Assembly (NCBI GenBank): GCA_027052175.1
Contig: JALUFE010000075.1
Span: 1-35,526, forward strand
Length of the DNA: 35,526 bases
Direction of reading: 5' to 3'
Origin: Helicobacteraceae bacterium
GTDB taxonomy: Bacteria; Campylobacterota; Campylobacteria; Campylobacterales; Sulfurimonadaceae
Shown: positions 1 through 9,576 of the stretch, one piece after another
How the letters are laid out: each line of letters opens with the position of its first letter
Position numbering within the stretch: position 1 is the first letter of the stretch
The notes under the pieces: generated by a model
What the model was told of the DNA's origin: nothing
Databases searched by the model: none
The model's input: the letters and a program-made list of their open reading frames with translations, nothing else
Made by a program: the position numbers and the translations under genes

Positions 1-386
1 GGAAGATCAAAAAAATTTTTGAAGAGGAGGGTGAGAGATATTTTCGCAAGCTTGAAAAGAGAGTGGCTAGGTGGCTGGAAAGAAGTGTAAAAGATACGCT
101 TGTCTCAACCGGAGGCGGTTTTTACACAGTTGATAATTTAAACAAAATAGGTACAATAGTGCTTCTCGATTCGCCGTTTGAGAAGATTCTGCAGCGAATC
201 AAAGAGCATCCCAACGCCAAGAGGAAACTGGCAAAACGCCCGTTGCTTCAAGACCTCAAAAAGGCAAAAGAGCTCTATAAAATACGTAGACCAGAGTATC
301 TTGAAGTGGCGGATATCGTCATCGAGGTAACGGACAAATCGCTGCCGAAAATAGCGAAAGAAATTTTAAAAAAGGTAAATAAATGA
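1..386 (+). CDS. aroK: Shikimate kinase, 5'-truncated by window edge
   Basis: Open frame continues upstream of the listed M; 'STGGGFY...IVLLDSPFEKILQRI...KRPLLQD...Y' matches the shikimate kinase pattern. Confidence 0.85.
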   Translation, partial: KIKKIFEEEGERYFRKLEKRVARWLERSVKDTLVSTGGGFYTVDNLNKIGTIVLLDSPFEKILQRIKEHPNAKRKLAKRPLLQDLKKAKELYKIRRPEYLEVADIVIEVTDKSLPKIAKEILKKVNK

Positions 387-829
387 AAAAAATCCTTCTT
401 GTGATTGCGCTTTTAGCGAGTGTCAATGTTTTTGGGGCACAGATTCATTGGGCAGCTTCTTACAAAGAAGCGCTTGCACTTTCTAAAAAAGAGAAAAAAC
501 CGGTCATGTTTGTTATGACAAAAAGTGATTGTAAATATTGTAAGCTGCTTAAAAGTACGACGTTCAAAGATCCGAAAATTATCGCCAAACTCAACAAAGA
601 TTTTGTCAACTATATGGTCACAACGGATGAGGAGGGCGCAACGGTGCCCTATATGCTCGCCGTCTATACAAAAGGCTTTCCTACAATCTGGTTTCTCGAC
701 GAACATGGGCAAGCTCTTTTTCAACCTATAGGTGGTTACATGCAAGCAAAAAACTTTGCTGATGCGTTGGATGTTGTAACGAAAACATATAAAGAGTATT
801 TCTCAACCCATGGGAAAAAGGGTAAATAG
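383..829 (+). CDS. Exported thioredoxin-fold protein
   Basis: N-terminal signal peptide; 'MTKSDCKYCKLLKSTTF' CXXC motif; 'FPTIWFLDEHG' thioredoxin-fold segment. Overlaps the aroK stop. Confidence 0.8.
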   Translation: MKKILLVIALLASVNVFGAQIHWAASYKEALALSKKEKKPVMFVMTKSDCKYCKLLKSTTFKDPKIIAKLNKDFVNYMVTTDEEGATVPYMLAVYTKGFPTIWFLDEHGQALFQPIGGYMQAKNFADALDVVTKTYKEYFSTHGKKGK

Positions 830-831
830 AT

Positions 832-2121
832 ATGATTTTTATCAAAACTAGCGATGCTGATTTTGCAAAAAGCTTCGATGAACTGCTGCAAAGAGGAAAA
901 ATGGATATCGCCAATGTCGCTTCCATTGTCAGCGGTATAATCGAGGAGATACGCAGTGAAGGTGATGATGCACTTTGCAGGCATATAGCCAAGTTCGACG
1001 GCTGGCAGCCGGAAGATGGCAGAGCACTTGCGATCGATCCTTCAGATATGCAAGAGGCGTATGCGAAGCTCGATGCCGACTTGAAAGATGCACTTCATTT
1101 GGCATATGAGCGTATCAAGTCCTATCATGAAAAGCAAAAACCTCAAAGCTGGATAACGACGGAAGAGAGCGGCACGATTCTCGGGCAAAAAGTTACACCG
1201 GTTGACAAAGCGGGGCTCTATATACCCGGAGGGAAAGCGGCGTATCCAAGCTCTTTGCTTATGAATGTCATCCCTGCGCAGGTTGCGGGAGTGGAAGAGA
1301 TCATTGTCTGTACTCCTACTCCTGAAAATGAGCCAAACGAACTGCTGCTTGCGGCATGCCATCTTTGCGGTGTAGAGAAAGTTTTCAAAGTCGGTGGTGC
1401 AAGCGCGATCGCCGCAATGGCATATGGAACCAAGAGTATCCCTAAAGTTGATGTCATAACAGGACCGGGTAATATCTTTGTCGCCACGGCAAAAAAACTT
1501 GTCTTTGGCGAAGTCAATATAGATATGATAGCAGGTCCAAGTGAGATAGGTGTGCTGGCGGACGCCAGTGCAAATCCAAATCATATCGCGATCGATCTGC
1601 TCTCTCAGGCAGAACACGACGAGATGGCAAGCTCTATCCTTATAACTCCTGATGCAGCTTTCGCCGCCAAGGTAAAAGAGGAGATAGAAGTATGGCTTGC
1701 AAAACTTCCACGCCAAGAGATAGCGAGAAAATCGATCGAGGAGCGTGGAGCTATCATTATCACCAAAGATATGGATGAAGCGGTGAGTTTGATGAATGAG
1801 ATCGCGCCGGAACATCTTGAAGTAGCGACTTCCAGTCCGTTTGAACTGTTGCCATATATAAAGCATGCAGGGGCTGTCTTCCTGGGACACAATACCCCTG
1901 AAGCCATAGGGGACTATATAGCCGGACCGAACCATACACTTCCGACAGGAGGAACGGCAAAGTTCTACTCCCCTCTTGGTGTAGAGCACTTTATGAAAAA
2001 GAGCTCCATCATCTCCTTTAGCAAACAAGCGATCGAAGAGATTGGTGAAGAGTGTGCTATTATCGCCAATACGGAAGGACTTACCGCACATGAACAGTCT
2101 GTCAGAGTCCGCTTAAAATAG
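832..2121 (+). CDS. hisD: Histidinol dehydrogenase
   Basis: 429 aa; 'PGGKAAYPSSLLMNVIPAQVAGV', 'DVITGPGNIFVATAKK', 'DMIAGPSEI', 'PNHTLPTGGTAKFYSPLGV' are HisD signatures. Confidence 0.97.
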   Translation: MIFIKTSDADFAKSFDELLQRGKMDIANVASIVSGIIEEIRSEGDDALCRHIAKFDGWQPEDGRALAIDPSDMQEAYAKLDADLKDALHLAYERIKSYHEKQKPQSWITTEESGTILGQKVTPVDKAGLYIPGGKAAYPSSLLMNVIPAQVAGVEEIIVCTPTPENEPNELLLAACHLCGVEKVFKVGGASAIAAMAYGTKSIPKVDVITGPGNIFVATAKKLVFGEVNIDMIAGPSEIGVLADASANPNHIAIDLLSQAEHDEMASSILITPDAAFAAKVKEEIEVWLAKLPRQEIARKSIEERGAIIITKDMDEAVSLMNEIAPEHLEVATSSPFELLPYIKHAGAVFLGHNTPEAIGDYIAGPNHTLPTGGTAKFYSPLGVEHFMKKSSIISFSKQAIEEIGEECAIIANTEGLTAHEQSVRVRLK

Positions 2122-2142
2122 GAGTTTTTCACTCCTGTTTTT
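2120..2142 (+). terminator. Intrinsic terminator after hisD
   Basis: AGGAGT-ttttc-ACTCCT stem followed by GTTTTT. Confidence 0.55.
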
Positions 2143-2297
2143 ACGAATCATAATTTAATATTTTTAATATTATAAAGTCTACAAATATAACCTCTTCTGA
2201 TATTTACTTATCTTCCCATTTGAGAGAAATTCCTTAAAAAAATATCACTTTTTTATCCTTTTTTTAAGATAAGAAAGGTACTATCATAGCAGTAAAG

Positions 2298-2341
2298 AAA
2301 GTCTTTATCCGCTTTGGTAGTGAGGTATAAGGACTTTTTTT
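2298..2341 (+). promoter_or_regulatory. Leader hairpin with trailing T-tract upstream of the molybdoenzyme operon
   Basis: AAAGTCTTTATCC / GGTATAAGGACTTT pair with one wobble and one bulge, followed by TTTTTTTA; about 105 nt before the first gene. Confidence 0.5.
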
Positions 2342-2445
2342 AGTAATCATTAGTATCAGTTATCAATGTTGCTCTTGCTGCCCTCCTGTGAGTGTAGAAG
2401 AGAAACTTGAACTTAAATCTTGCCTTTATGGCTGAAGGAGAATAT

Positions 2446-3084
2446 ATGCAATTAGGTTTCCTAGTTGATTTGCATCTTTGTATGGGATGTAAAGGGTGTG
2501 AAATCGCATGTAAAGTGGAAAACGAGGTTCCACTCAGTACATGGAGACTTCGCGTTAAGTATGTAGATGTCGGGACTTTCCCTGAAACGAAAAGAACATT
2601 TACACCACTACGATGTAACCATTGTGAAAACGCACCGTGTGAGCGTATCTGCCCGGTCAGTGCATTGCACTATATCGAAAACGGTATTGTCAATATCGAC
2701 AGAGAGAGATGTATCGGTTGTGCGGGATGTGTTATGGCATGTCCTTACGGTGCTATCTATATAGACCCTGAAACACAAACAGCTGACAAGTGTACATACT
2801 GTGCACACCGTATCGCTTCTTCTATGATGCCTGCGTGTGTTGTTGCGTGTCCGGTTCAAGCAAACATCTTCGGTGACCTTGACGATCCTGCTTCAAGTAT
2901 TTCAAAGTATATCATGGAGCATCAAGGGAACGTTCAGGTTCGTAAGCCGGAAAAAGGAACGAAACCGCATCACTTCTATGTCGGTGGTGGAGAGGTTAAC
3001 CTCAATCCACTCGCTTCCAAGAGAGAGGAAGGCTACAACCTCTTTAACAAAATCACAAAACTTCCACTAGGAGGGCATCACTAA
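2446..3084 (+). CDS. 4Fe-4S electron transfer subunit of a DMSO-reductase-family complex (PsrB/PhsB/DmsB type)
   Basis: Cys clusters 'CMGCKGCEIACK', 'CNHCENAPCERICP', 'CIGCAGCVMACP', 'CTYCAHR...CVVACP'; likely start MQLGFLVD (ORF track opens at 2407). Confidence 0.9.
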   Translation: MQLGFLVDLHLCMGCKGCEIACKVENEVPLSTWRLRVKYVDVGTFPETKRTFTPLRCNHCENAPCERICPVSALHYIENGIVNIDRERCIGCAGCVMACPYGAIYIDPETQTADKCTYCAHRIASSMMPACVVACPVQANIFGDLDDPASSISKYIMEHQGNVQVRKPEKGTKPHHFYVGGGEVNLNPLASKREEGYNLFNKITKLPLGGHH

Positions 3085-3989
3085 TGGTACATGAATCTTT
3101 AGCGGCGACACATGCCGTAGTAACTTTGGATGTAGCGCTTCCGGATGTATTCTGGGGCTGGTTCGTTACGATGAATATGTGGGCGAAGAGCATCGGTACA
3201 GGTTTGATATTTATGCTCTTCTTGCTTCTTAGAAAAGCTCCGAGTGAAGTGGATAGTAGTCTAAGAACGAAGACGGTGATCGTCTCTTTCGTTTTTATGA
3301 ACATTTTCCTTCTCTTTACATGGCTTGACCTGCACCAAATGTGGAGAATGTGGCATATTTTCTTTTATCCACACTGGACATCAGCCATCACTGTAGGGGC
3401 ATGGATGGCGACACTGTTTGTCGGTCTTGAGTTCCTGATGATCGTGATTATGGTAAAAAACAAAGGAACTGCAGCGTTTGACAAGCTGCTCTTTTGGGTA
3501 ACGCTTCTTGCCATCCCTGTTACGCTTTATACTGCAGGTATTATGGCTGAAGCAACTGCGAGAGAACTATGGCAGATGCCGACTGAGTCTGCGCAGATGA
3601 TCCTTGCTGCGACACTTTCCGGTTCAGCTGCGATGATCCTTATAGGGGGCAGTAAACTCAGTGATGAGACAAAATCGTTCCTTGGAAGTATCTTGGGTCT
3701 GAGTGCGCTTATGGCGTTTATCATCTATATGTCAGAGTATGTCTTTGGTGCTATGAAGTCTGAAGATGCCGCTGCTATCCTTGCTTATGTCAAAGGAAAC
3801 GGTGAATACTCTACAATGTTCTGGATAGGACAGTGGGTTGCATATATCTTGCCTATGCTTCTTGTTGCACTGTATCGTGTCAGCAGAAGTTCTGCGCTTC
3901 TCAGCCTCGCTTCGATCCTTGCGATCGTCGGTCTATGGGTTGTTAAGCATGTATGGCTTGTTATTCCACAATTATTACCACTTAGTTAG
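3084..3989 (+). CDS. NrfD/PsrC-type polytopic membrane subunit
   Basis: 301 aa, many hydrophobic segments, overlaps the Fe-S subunit stop; operon position. Confidence 0.85.
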   Translation: MVHESLAATHAVVTLDVALPDVFWGWFVTMNMWAKSIGTGLIFMLFLLLRKAPSEVDSSLRTKTVIVSFVFMNIFLLFTWLDLHQMWRMWHIFFYPHWTSAITVGAWMATLFVGLEFLMIVIMVKNKGTAAFDKLLFWVTLLAIPVTLYTAGIMAEATARELWQMPTESAQMILAATLSGSAAMILIGGSKLSDETKSFLGSILGLSALMAFIIYMSEYVFGAMKSEDAAAILAYVKGNGEYSTMFWIGQWVAYILPMLLVALYRVSRSSALLSLASILAIVGLWVVKHVWLVIPQLLPLS

Positions 3990-4001
3990 GAGAGGATATA
4001 A

Positions 4002-7000
4002 ATGTATTTAGAAAGTAGAAGAACATTTTTAAAAGGTGCCGCATTTACGGTTGCAGGTGCCGCGATAGCAAAAGGTGTATTTGCTACAGACGCTGCAGCG
4101 GAGTCAGTAGCGGACAGTAAATTTACAAACACGCCAAGCTCTCTTTCGTTCTATCCTGACCAATCTGAGTGGGATAGCTTCAAAGAGCTTGACGGAGATG
4201 ATTGGAAAAGAGGTGGTATCGAGCGCCACGGTGTTCGAAGCCCTTCCAATCCTGACGGTATCCAGGTCAACGACTATGTCATCGTTCCAACAGTTTGTTC
4301 TAACTGTGAGGCGGGATGTGGTCTAACTGCATGGGTTAACAAGAACGACTACGACAAAGGTATCCTGACAGTACGCAAGTACATGGGGAACCCGCTTCAC
4401 ACAGGAAGCCGTGGTAGAAACTGTGCAAAGGGTTATGCTGTAACATCTCAGATGTACGATCCGGATCGTATTCCGTTCCCAATCAAAAGAGCTCCAGGTT
4501 CTAAAAGAGGTGAAGGGAAGTGGGTAAGAACTACTTGGGATGAGGCGATGGCGACTATCGGTAAGAAGATGCACGATACGCTTAAAAAGGGCGATGAGAT
4601 CTCCAAAAAGCAGATCATGTATCATGTCGGTCGTCCAAATGAGAACGGTTTTGGACCTCGTGTTCCTCAGTCTCTTGGAATCGATGGTTACAACTCACAC
4701 ACAAACATCTGTTCCGCAGGTGCGCGTGAAGGTACGATCCAGTGGGCGAATGACGACAGAAACTCTCCAGACTGGGCAAACGCGAAGCTGATCTTCTTGC
4801 AGTCTTCTCACGCAGCGGATGCAGGTCACTACTTCCAGCAGTCTGCAGGCTATATCGCCGATGCAAGAAGAAAAGGTGCGAAGATGGTCGTTCTCGATCC
4901 TCGTATGTCCAACTCTGCAGGGATGGCGGATCTTTGGATCCCGACTTGGCCAGGTACGGAAGCAGCGCTTTATCTTTATCTTGTCAACAGAATTCTCAAC
5001 GAGAAAGATAAAGATGGAAGCGATCTCATCAACCATGACTTTGTTAAAAACTGGGTTAACTGGGACAGATTGATGAAAAACCGCAACTACCTCAAAAAGA
5101 TGGTAGAGTACGGTTACATCAAACAAGTACCAAAAGGTGACTCATATGAAGACTTTATCGAACTTTTAAAAGAACTCTACGCTCCATATACAAAAGAGTT
5201 CGTTGTCAAAGAGTGCCGTCTTGAAGGTATGGAGTACAAACTCGATCAGCTTTGGGAGATGTTCATCCCTGCAGGTGATCAGATCGCTACATATCTCTGG
5301 AGAGCCGGACCGATCGGTCACAGAGGCGGTTGGATGAACACTCGTGCCGGATTCCTTCCACTTGCACTTCGCGGTGCGCTTCGTGGTGATATCGGTGGTA
5401 CATCTTTCCACCACTGGCATGAGATCTCCGTTGCCGGTAAAGGTGACAAAGCGACAGTAGCCGGTGAACACCCGAAAAAAACGGATGTCTGGAACGAGCT
5501 TGCATGGCCGCCTGAGTATCCGATCTCTACATATGAGATGGGATTTATGCTGCCACAGCTCATCATGGATGAGGAGTGGATAGCAAAATGGGAGAGAAGA
5601 GGTCTGAAGATCCCTCACTCTATCGCTGTTTATGTTCCAAGAATGCACAACCCACTCTGGATCAACCCGGATGGTTTCAGATGGATGGAGGCTCTTAAGC
5701 GTGAAGACAAGTTCGAGCTTACTATGAACCTTTCTCCAACATGGTCTGAGACAAACTGGTACTGTGACTATGTTCTTCCGGTTGGTCTTGCAGGTGAGAG
5801 AAACGACCAGCAGTCAACTCCGTCCAAGCCTGAGCAGCGTATCGAGTTTAGACAGGCTGTTTTAAGAGTCGCTGCTGAGAAGCAGGGATGGAAACCAAAA
5901 GATCCAACTCGTGCGACACTTGAAGCGCATATGAAGTTCGGTCTTGGTGAGATCTGGGAAGAGAGTGAATTCTGGCCAAACATCATGGTGCACTATGTCG
6001 ATCCAGACGGTAGCCTTGGTGTGAGAAAATACTGGGCGAGTAAAAAAGATCCAAGCCGCGCGGTTACGATCCCTGAGTACTTCGATACGGCGCTCAGCTT
6101 GCTTCCAAAACTCAAAGCGGCAGCTACGAAGCTCTATCCAAACGAAGAGTATCCGGTATATGCATACATCAGAGACCACGGTGCATGGACAGAGAAGACT
6201 GATGTTTACAAGCCTCAGGAAGAGCCGCTTGAGATCAAAGACGGATATGTCTATGCTCACGGTCACAAGTACCACCATACAGAGGTCGAGCAGGATGAGT
6301 TCGGTGCTCTATGGGTCAAAGACGGCGAGTTGAAAAAGTCTATCGGTGTCGAGATCGACGGCAAATTCTACGAAGGTTTCCATACACTCAGTAAGAAACT
6401 CGAGTACTTCTCTGAGTGGCTGACAGAGTGGAAGTGGCCTGAGTATGCGATCCCTGTTTACCCTAGAAACGAGCAGGAACGCAAAAAGATGATCCATCTC
6501 GTTACTCAGGTACACCATGATCATATGAAAGCCGAGAACGAGTTCGCGCTCAATACGATCTACAGATTGCCATACAACATCCATACACGTTCTGTCAACT
6601 CCAAGCACCTTATGGAGATCTCTCAGAACCACAACCCTGTATGGATCTACACTGAAGATGCGAAACGTCTTGGTATCAAGCGTGGCGATGCGATCAAAGT
6701 CAAGATCGTCGATACACTTTCAGGTATCGAGAGTGGACACTTCATCGCGATGGCTGTTCCGACGGAAGCGACTCGTCCGGGTGTTCTTGCATGTTCTCAC
6801 CACGCCGGTAGATGGAGACTCAAAGAGGCTGTATCTATCCCAGGTTTCGAGCATCAGCTTGGCGTTATGGGGCTTGGTGCACCACTGTATGAGATGACAA
6901 ATGATGGGAAAGTCGGTACGATGAAACCGAAAAAAGGTATTCATCCATACCATCATGTATGGCAGTTCAAAGAGTATAACAAAGACCTTGACAACATCTG

Positions 7001-7292
7001 GTGGGATGGACTTAGTGGTGCGTGGCAAAATGCCGTCGCTCCTTGTCACCCAGACCCGATTGCCGGTAACCATGGATGGCATCAAAAAGTCATCATCGAG
7101 AAAGCCGGACCGGATGAGAAGATCGGTGACATCTATGTCAATTATGAAAATAACTATAAAGTCTACCAGGAGTGGAGAGACAAACTTACTCGTCCTCTCG
7201 CACCTGGTGACAAGTGGAGAAGACCGTACCACATCAAGAGACCGGTCAAACCAAGTCAAAAAGCTTACAAAGTCGAGATTAAAGACGTATAA
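4002..7292 (+). CDS. Tat-exported molybdopterin oxidoreductase catalytic subunit; substrate not assignable
   Basis: 1096 aa; Tat motif 'SRRTFLKGAAF'; N-terminal [4Fe-4S] 'CSNCEAGC...GRNCAKGYA'; 'HTNICSAGAREG' with candidate Mo-ligand Cys; 'KGAKMVVLDPRMSNSAGMADLWIPTWPGTEAAL' is typical of the DMSO reductase family. Confidence 0.92.
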   Translation: MYLESRRTFLKGAAFTVAGAAIAKGVFATDAAAESVADSKFTNTPSSLSFYPDQSEWDSFKELDGDDWKRGGIERHGVRSPSNPDGIQVNDYVIVPTVCSNCEAGCGLTAWVNKNDYDKGILTVRKYMGNPLHTGSRGRNCAKGYAVTSQMYDPDRIPFPIKRAPGSKRGEGKWVRTTWDEAMATIGKKMHDTLKKGDEISKKQIMYHVGRPNENGFGPRVPQSLGIDGYNSHTNICSAGAREGTIQWANDDRNSPDWANAKLIFLQSSHAADAGHYFQQSAGYIADARRKGAKMVVLDPRMSNSAGMADLWIPTWPGTEAALYLYLVNRILNEKDKDGSDLINHDFVKNWVNWDRLMKNRNYLKKMVEYGYIKQVPKGDSYEDFIELLKELYAPYTKEFVVKECRLEGMEYKLDQLWEMFIPAGDQIATYLWRAGPIGHRGGWMNTRAGFLPLALRGALRGDIGGTSFHHWHEISVAGKGDKATVAGEHPKKTDVWNELAWPPEYPISTYEMGFMLPQLIMDEEWIAKWERRGLKIPHSIAVYVPRMHNPLWINPDGFRWMEALKREDKFELTMNLSPTWSETNWYCDYVLPVGLAGERNDQQSTPSKPEQRIEFRQAVLRVAAEKQGWKPKDPTRATLEAHMKFGLGEIWEESEFWPNIMVHYVDPDGSLGVRKYWASKKDPSRAVTIPEYFDTALSLLPKLKAAATKLYPNEEYPVYAYIRDHGAWTEKTDVYKPQEEPLEIKDGYVYAHGHKYHHTEVEQDEFGALWVKDGELKKSIGVEIDGKFYEGFHTLSKKLEYFSEWLTEWKWPEYAIPVYPRNEQERKKMIHLVTQVHHDHMKAENEFALNTIYRLPYNIHTRSVNSKHLMEISQNHNPVWIYTEDAKRLGIKRGDAIKVKIVDTLSGIESGHFIAMAVPTEATRPGVLACSHHAGRWRLKEAVSIPGFEHQLGVMGLGAPLYEMTNDGKVGTMKPKKGIHPYHHVWQFKEYNKDLDNIWWDGLSGAWQNAVAPCHPDPIAGNHGWHQKVIIEKAGPDEKIGDIYVNYENNYKVYQEWRDKLTRPLAPGDKWRRPYHIKRPVKPSQKAYKVEIKDV

Positions 7293-7299
7293 TCTCGCT

Positions 7300-7329
7300 A
7301 TTAAAGCCCACTTCAAGTGTGGCTTTAAT
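7300..7329 (+). terminator. Strong hairpin between the catalytic subunit and the chaperone gene
   Basis: ATTAAAGCC / GGCTTTAAT with inner CAC/GTG; a second hairpin (AGTAAAA / TTTTACT) lies just downstream. Confidence 0.5.
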
Positions 7330-7388
7330 ATACTTCCAAAGTAAAAACTCTACTTTTACTATCAATCCTATTAAAGGCATAATCAAAT

Positions 7389-8042
7389 ATGAATAAAGAT
7401 CTACTCCAAAACCAGACAGCACGCATCAACCTGTATGCTTTGATCTCGAGACTCACAATGAGCGAAGTCGATGAAGGGTTACTAAAGACAATAGAAGAGG
7501 ATCAAAACATCATGGACTTCTTTCCCAACTATGAGAAGTGGGAGAAGAGAAAGAAGTTCTCACGAAAAGATCTGATAGAGCGCTATCTCAACGTTGACTT
7601 TACTAACCTTTTCTTGCTGCATCTCATTCCTTATGAGTCTTTTTATATGCGAGAAGATCAGATGATGGAAACAGGCGGGGATAACCCTGTGCAGCAGCTT
7701 TACAATGAGTATGACTTTAGAGTCGAACTTGATAAGGCGAGGGTGCTCAGCGGTGATCACATCGGTGTGGAGCTTGAGTTTATGTATAAGCTAACCGAAG
7801 CAGAGTATAAAGCACTTGAAAACGAGGACTATAAGGCGGCTGGTGAAATCGCGAAGATTGAGTACGAATTTATGAAAGATCATATTATGCAGTGGGCACC
7901 AATGTATCTTATCAATGTCAAAAGTGAAGCTGGGACGGCTTTTTATTTCGACTTGGCGGATCTTGCACTAGAGTTTATTATGAGCGATTTTGAGTATCTG
8001 AACAAACTTGTCAAAGAAAAAGAGTGTAACTACCTCGCATGA
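7389..8042 (+). CDS. TorD/DmsD-family molybdoenzyme chaperone
   Basis: 217 aa acidic helical protein; 'PYESFYMREDQMMETGGDNPVQQLYNEYDF...DHIGVELEFMYKL' fits TorD; located after the molybdoenzyme subunits. Confidence 0.85.
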   Translation: MNKDLLQNQTARINLYALISRLTMSEVDEGLLKTIEEDQNIMDFFPNYEKWEKRKKFSRKDLIERYLNVDFTNLFLLHLIPYESFYMREDQMMETGGDNPVQQLYNEYDFRVELDKARVLSGDHIGVELEFMYKLTEAEYKALENEDYKAAGEIAKIEYEFMKDHIMQWAPMYLINVKSEAGTAFYFDLADLALEFIMSDFEYLNKLVKEKECNYLA

Positions 8043-9151
8043 GCCTTTTAACATTAGATCCTTCCAAATGTGTCAGAACCACGAACAAGTTCTCGCAGTG
8101 TCACGCCTGTGCGGAAGCCTGCCCGGTAGAGACGATACGCATCGACGAGCAGATCCCGACTTTCGTACCCAACGACTGTGTAGGCTGTGGGGGTTGTATG
8201 GCGGCATGCCCTGATGCGGCGTACAAGCTCGATGATTTCAGCACGATCAACTATATATTCTCCATTTTGGAGCAAAAACGCGACGTGCTTTCCTGCAAAG
8301 AGAGCATCCCGTGTCTGGCGGCTTTGAGTGTCGAGGAGTTGATCTCGCTGGCTCTCTTGCATCCGGAAGATTTGACGCTCGATCGCGCCTACTGTGCGGA
8401 GTGCGATATAGCTAAAACGAACGAACCGTTTATAGCCGAGCGCGTCGAGGAAGTAAACTTCATCCTCGAAGCGATAGAGAGCAAGAAGCGCCTGAAGTTC
8501 GAGGATGTTCAGCTCACACCTGAGCAAAAAGAGCATGACAGACGTGCGTTTCTTTCCAAACTCAATGTCAAAGAGGCGATCAAAGCCAAGCAGAAGTTCG
8601 AGAACGAAGTTGAGGCTGTGAGTGAAGAGGAAACGAGTGGGGAAATAACTGTTGAGGATATCCAAAAGATACGAAACAACAAAGATGTGCCCGATCGTCG
8701 TAAACTCCTGCTGATGGCGCTGAAAAAGACAAACAGACCAAACATCTTCCATAAACTCGATATCAACGATGTGAGCTTTATTTCGCAAAAAATCCTCGAT
8801 GAGGAGACCTGTACAAATTGTCAGATGTGTTATCGCATCTGTCCGACGGGGGCGCTTAGTTCGGACAAGTTCAATGCAAGTATCTTTTTCGATGCGATCT
8901 CGTGCATCAAATGTGCGAGTTGTCATGATGTCTGTGAGCCGGATGCACTGACACTGCGCAGTGTTTTTGATCTCAAAGAGCTCTTTGAGCCAAAGCGTGA
9001 AACGTTAGCTAAATTCACCGTCAAACGATGTGATGAGTGTGGACTGCCGTTTGTTTATCGAGGCGGTGAGGTGATGTGTCAGCGATGCCGCATCGAAGAG
9101 GAAGAGGCGATGACCCTATGGGGCATCGACCCGGAAAAAAGGAGCTTTTGA
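8039..9151 (+). CDS. Polyferredoxin-like accessory protein (multiple 4Fe-4S clusters)
   Basis: 'CHACAEACPVE', 'CVGCGGCMAACP', 'CTNCQMCYRICPTGA', 'CIKCASCHDVCEPDA', plus a zinc-ribbon-like C-terminus 'CDECGLPF...CQRC'. Confidence 0.85.
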   Translation: MSLLTLDPSKCVRTTNKFSQCHACAEACPVETIRIDEQIPTFVPNDCVGCGGCMAACPDAAYKLDDFSTINYIFSILEQKRDVLSCKESIPCLAALSVEELISLALLHPEDLTLDRAYCAECDIAKTNEPFIAERVEEVNFILEAIESKKRLKFEDVQLTPEQKEHDRRAFLSKLNVKEAIKAKQKFENEVEAVSEEETSGEITVEDIQKIRNNKDVPDRRKLLLMALKKTNRPNIFHKLDINDVSFISQKILDEETCTNCQMCYRICPTGALSSDKFNASIFFDAISCIKCASCHDVCEPDALTLRSVFDLKELFEPKRETLAKFTVKRCDECGLPFVYRGGEVMCQRCRIEEEEAMTLWGIDPEKRSF

Positions 9152-9576
9152 TGGCAGTAGGACTGGCTGCACCAGAGAGTATGAATGCCGACAACAGCAT
9201 CACCAAAGAGACGAAGCTCTTTGGACTGATCGCCGAAGAGGCGATGAAAAACAGACTCTTTGCCGTGCTGAACAAGATGATAAAACCAGAAGCGATGATG
9301 ATACCGATGAACATCCGAGAAGATGACTTTTACTTCACGGTTGCCAATATGAAAAAATCGCACGTAAACGGCGCATATATAGCAAAAGAGTACCAAGAGG
9401 CCGTGCTTGACCTGCTTGATGAGAAAGATGAGATGGTCGAAGCGTATGGAAAGTGCGATTTTGTCATCCGTGAGGGTGAGAAACTTGTTGGATATCTGGC
9501 AGAGAAAAATAATGTCGATTCTGTGGATGCACTGGCGAAAATAATCTATGAAGAATTTATAAAGGATATGAAATGA
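9151..9576 (+). CDS. Small protein resembling a stand-alone AroE N-terminal (shikimate-binding) domain
   Basis: 141 aa from ATG at 9151; 'TKLFGLIAEEAMKNRLFAVLNK...MIPMNIREDDFYFTVANMKKSHVNGAYIAKEYQEAVLDLLDEKDEMVEAYGKCDFVIREGEKLVGYLAEKNN' follows the AroE N-domain order; no NAD(P) domain follows. Confidence 0.6.
   Translation: MAVGLAAPESMNADNSITKETKLFGLIAEEAMKNRLFAVLNKMIKPEAMMIPMNIREDDFYFTVANMKKSHVNGAYIAKEYQEAVLDLLDEKDEMVEAYGKCDFVIREGEKLVGYLAEKNNVDSVDALAKIIYEEFIKDMK

Noticed and set aside
1042-2091. Long antisense ORFs opposite hisD (349 aa) and across the molybdoenzyme genes
   Set aside because: Arise from codon bias of the sense genes; no recognisable domains or start context.
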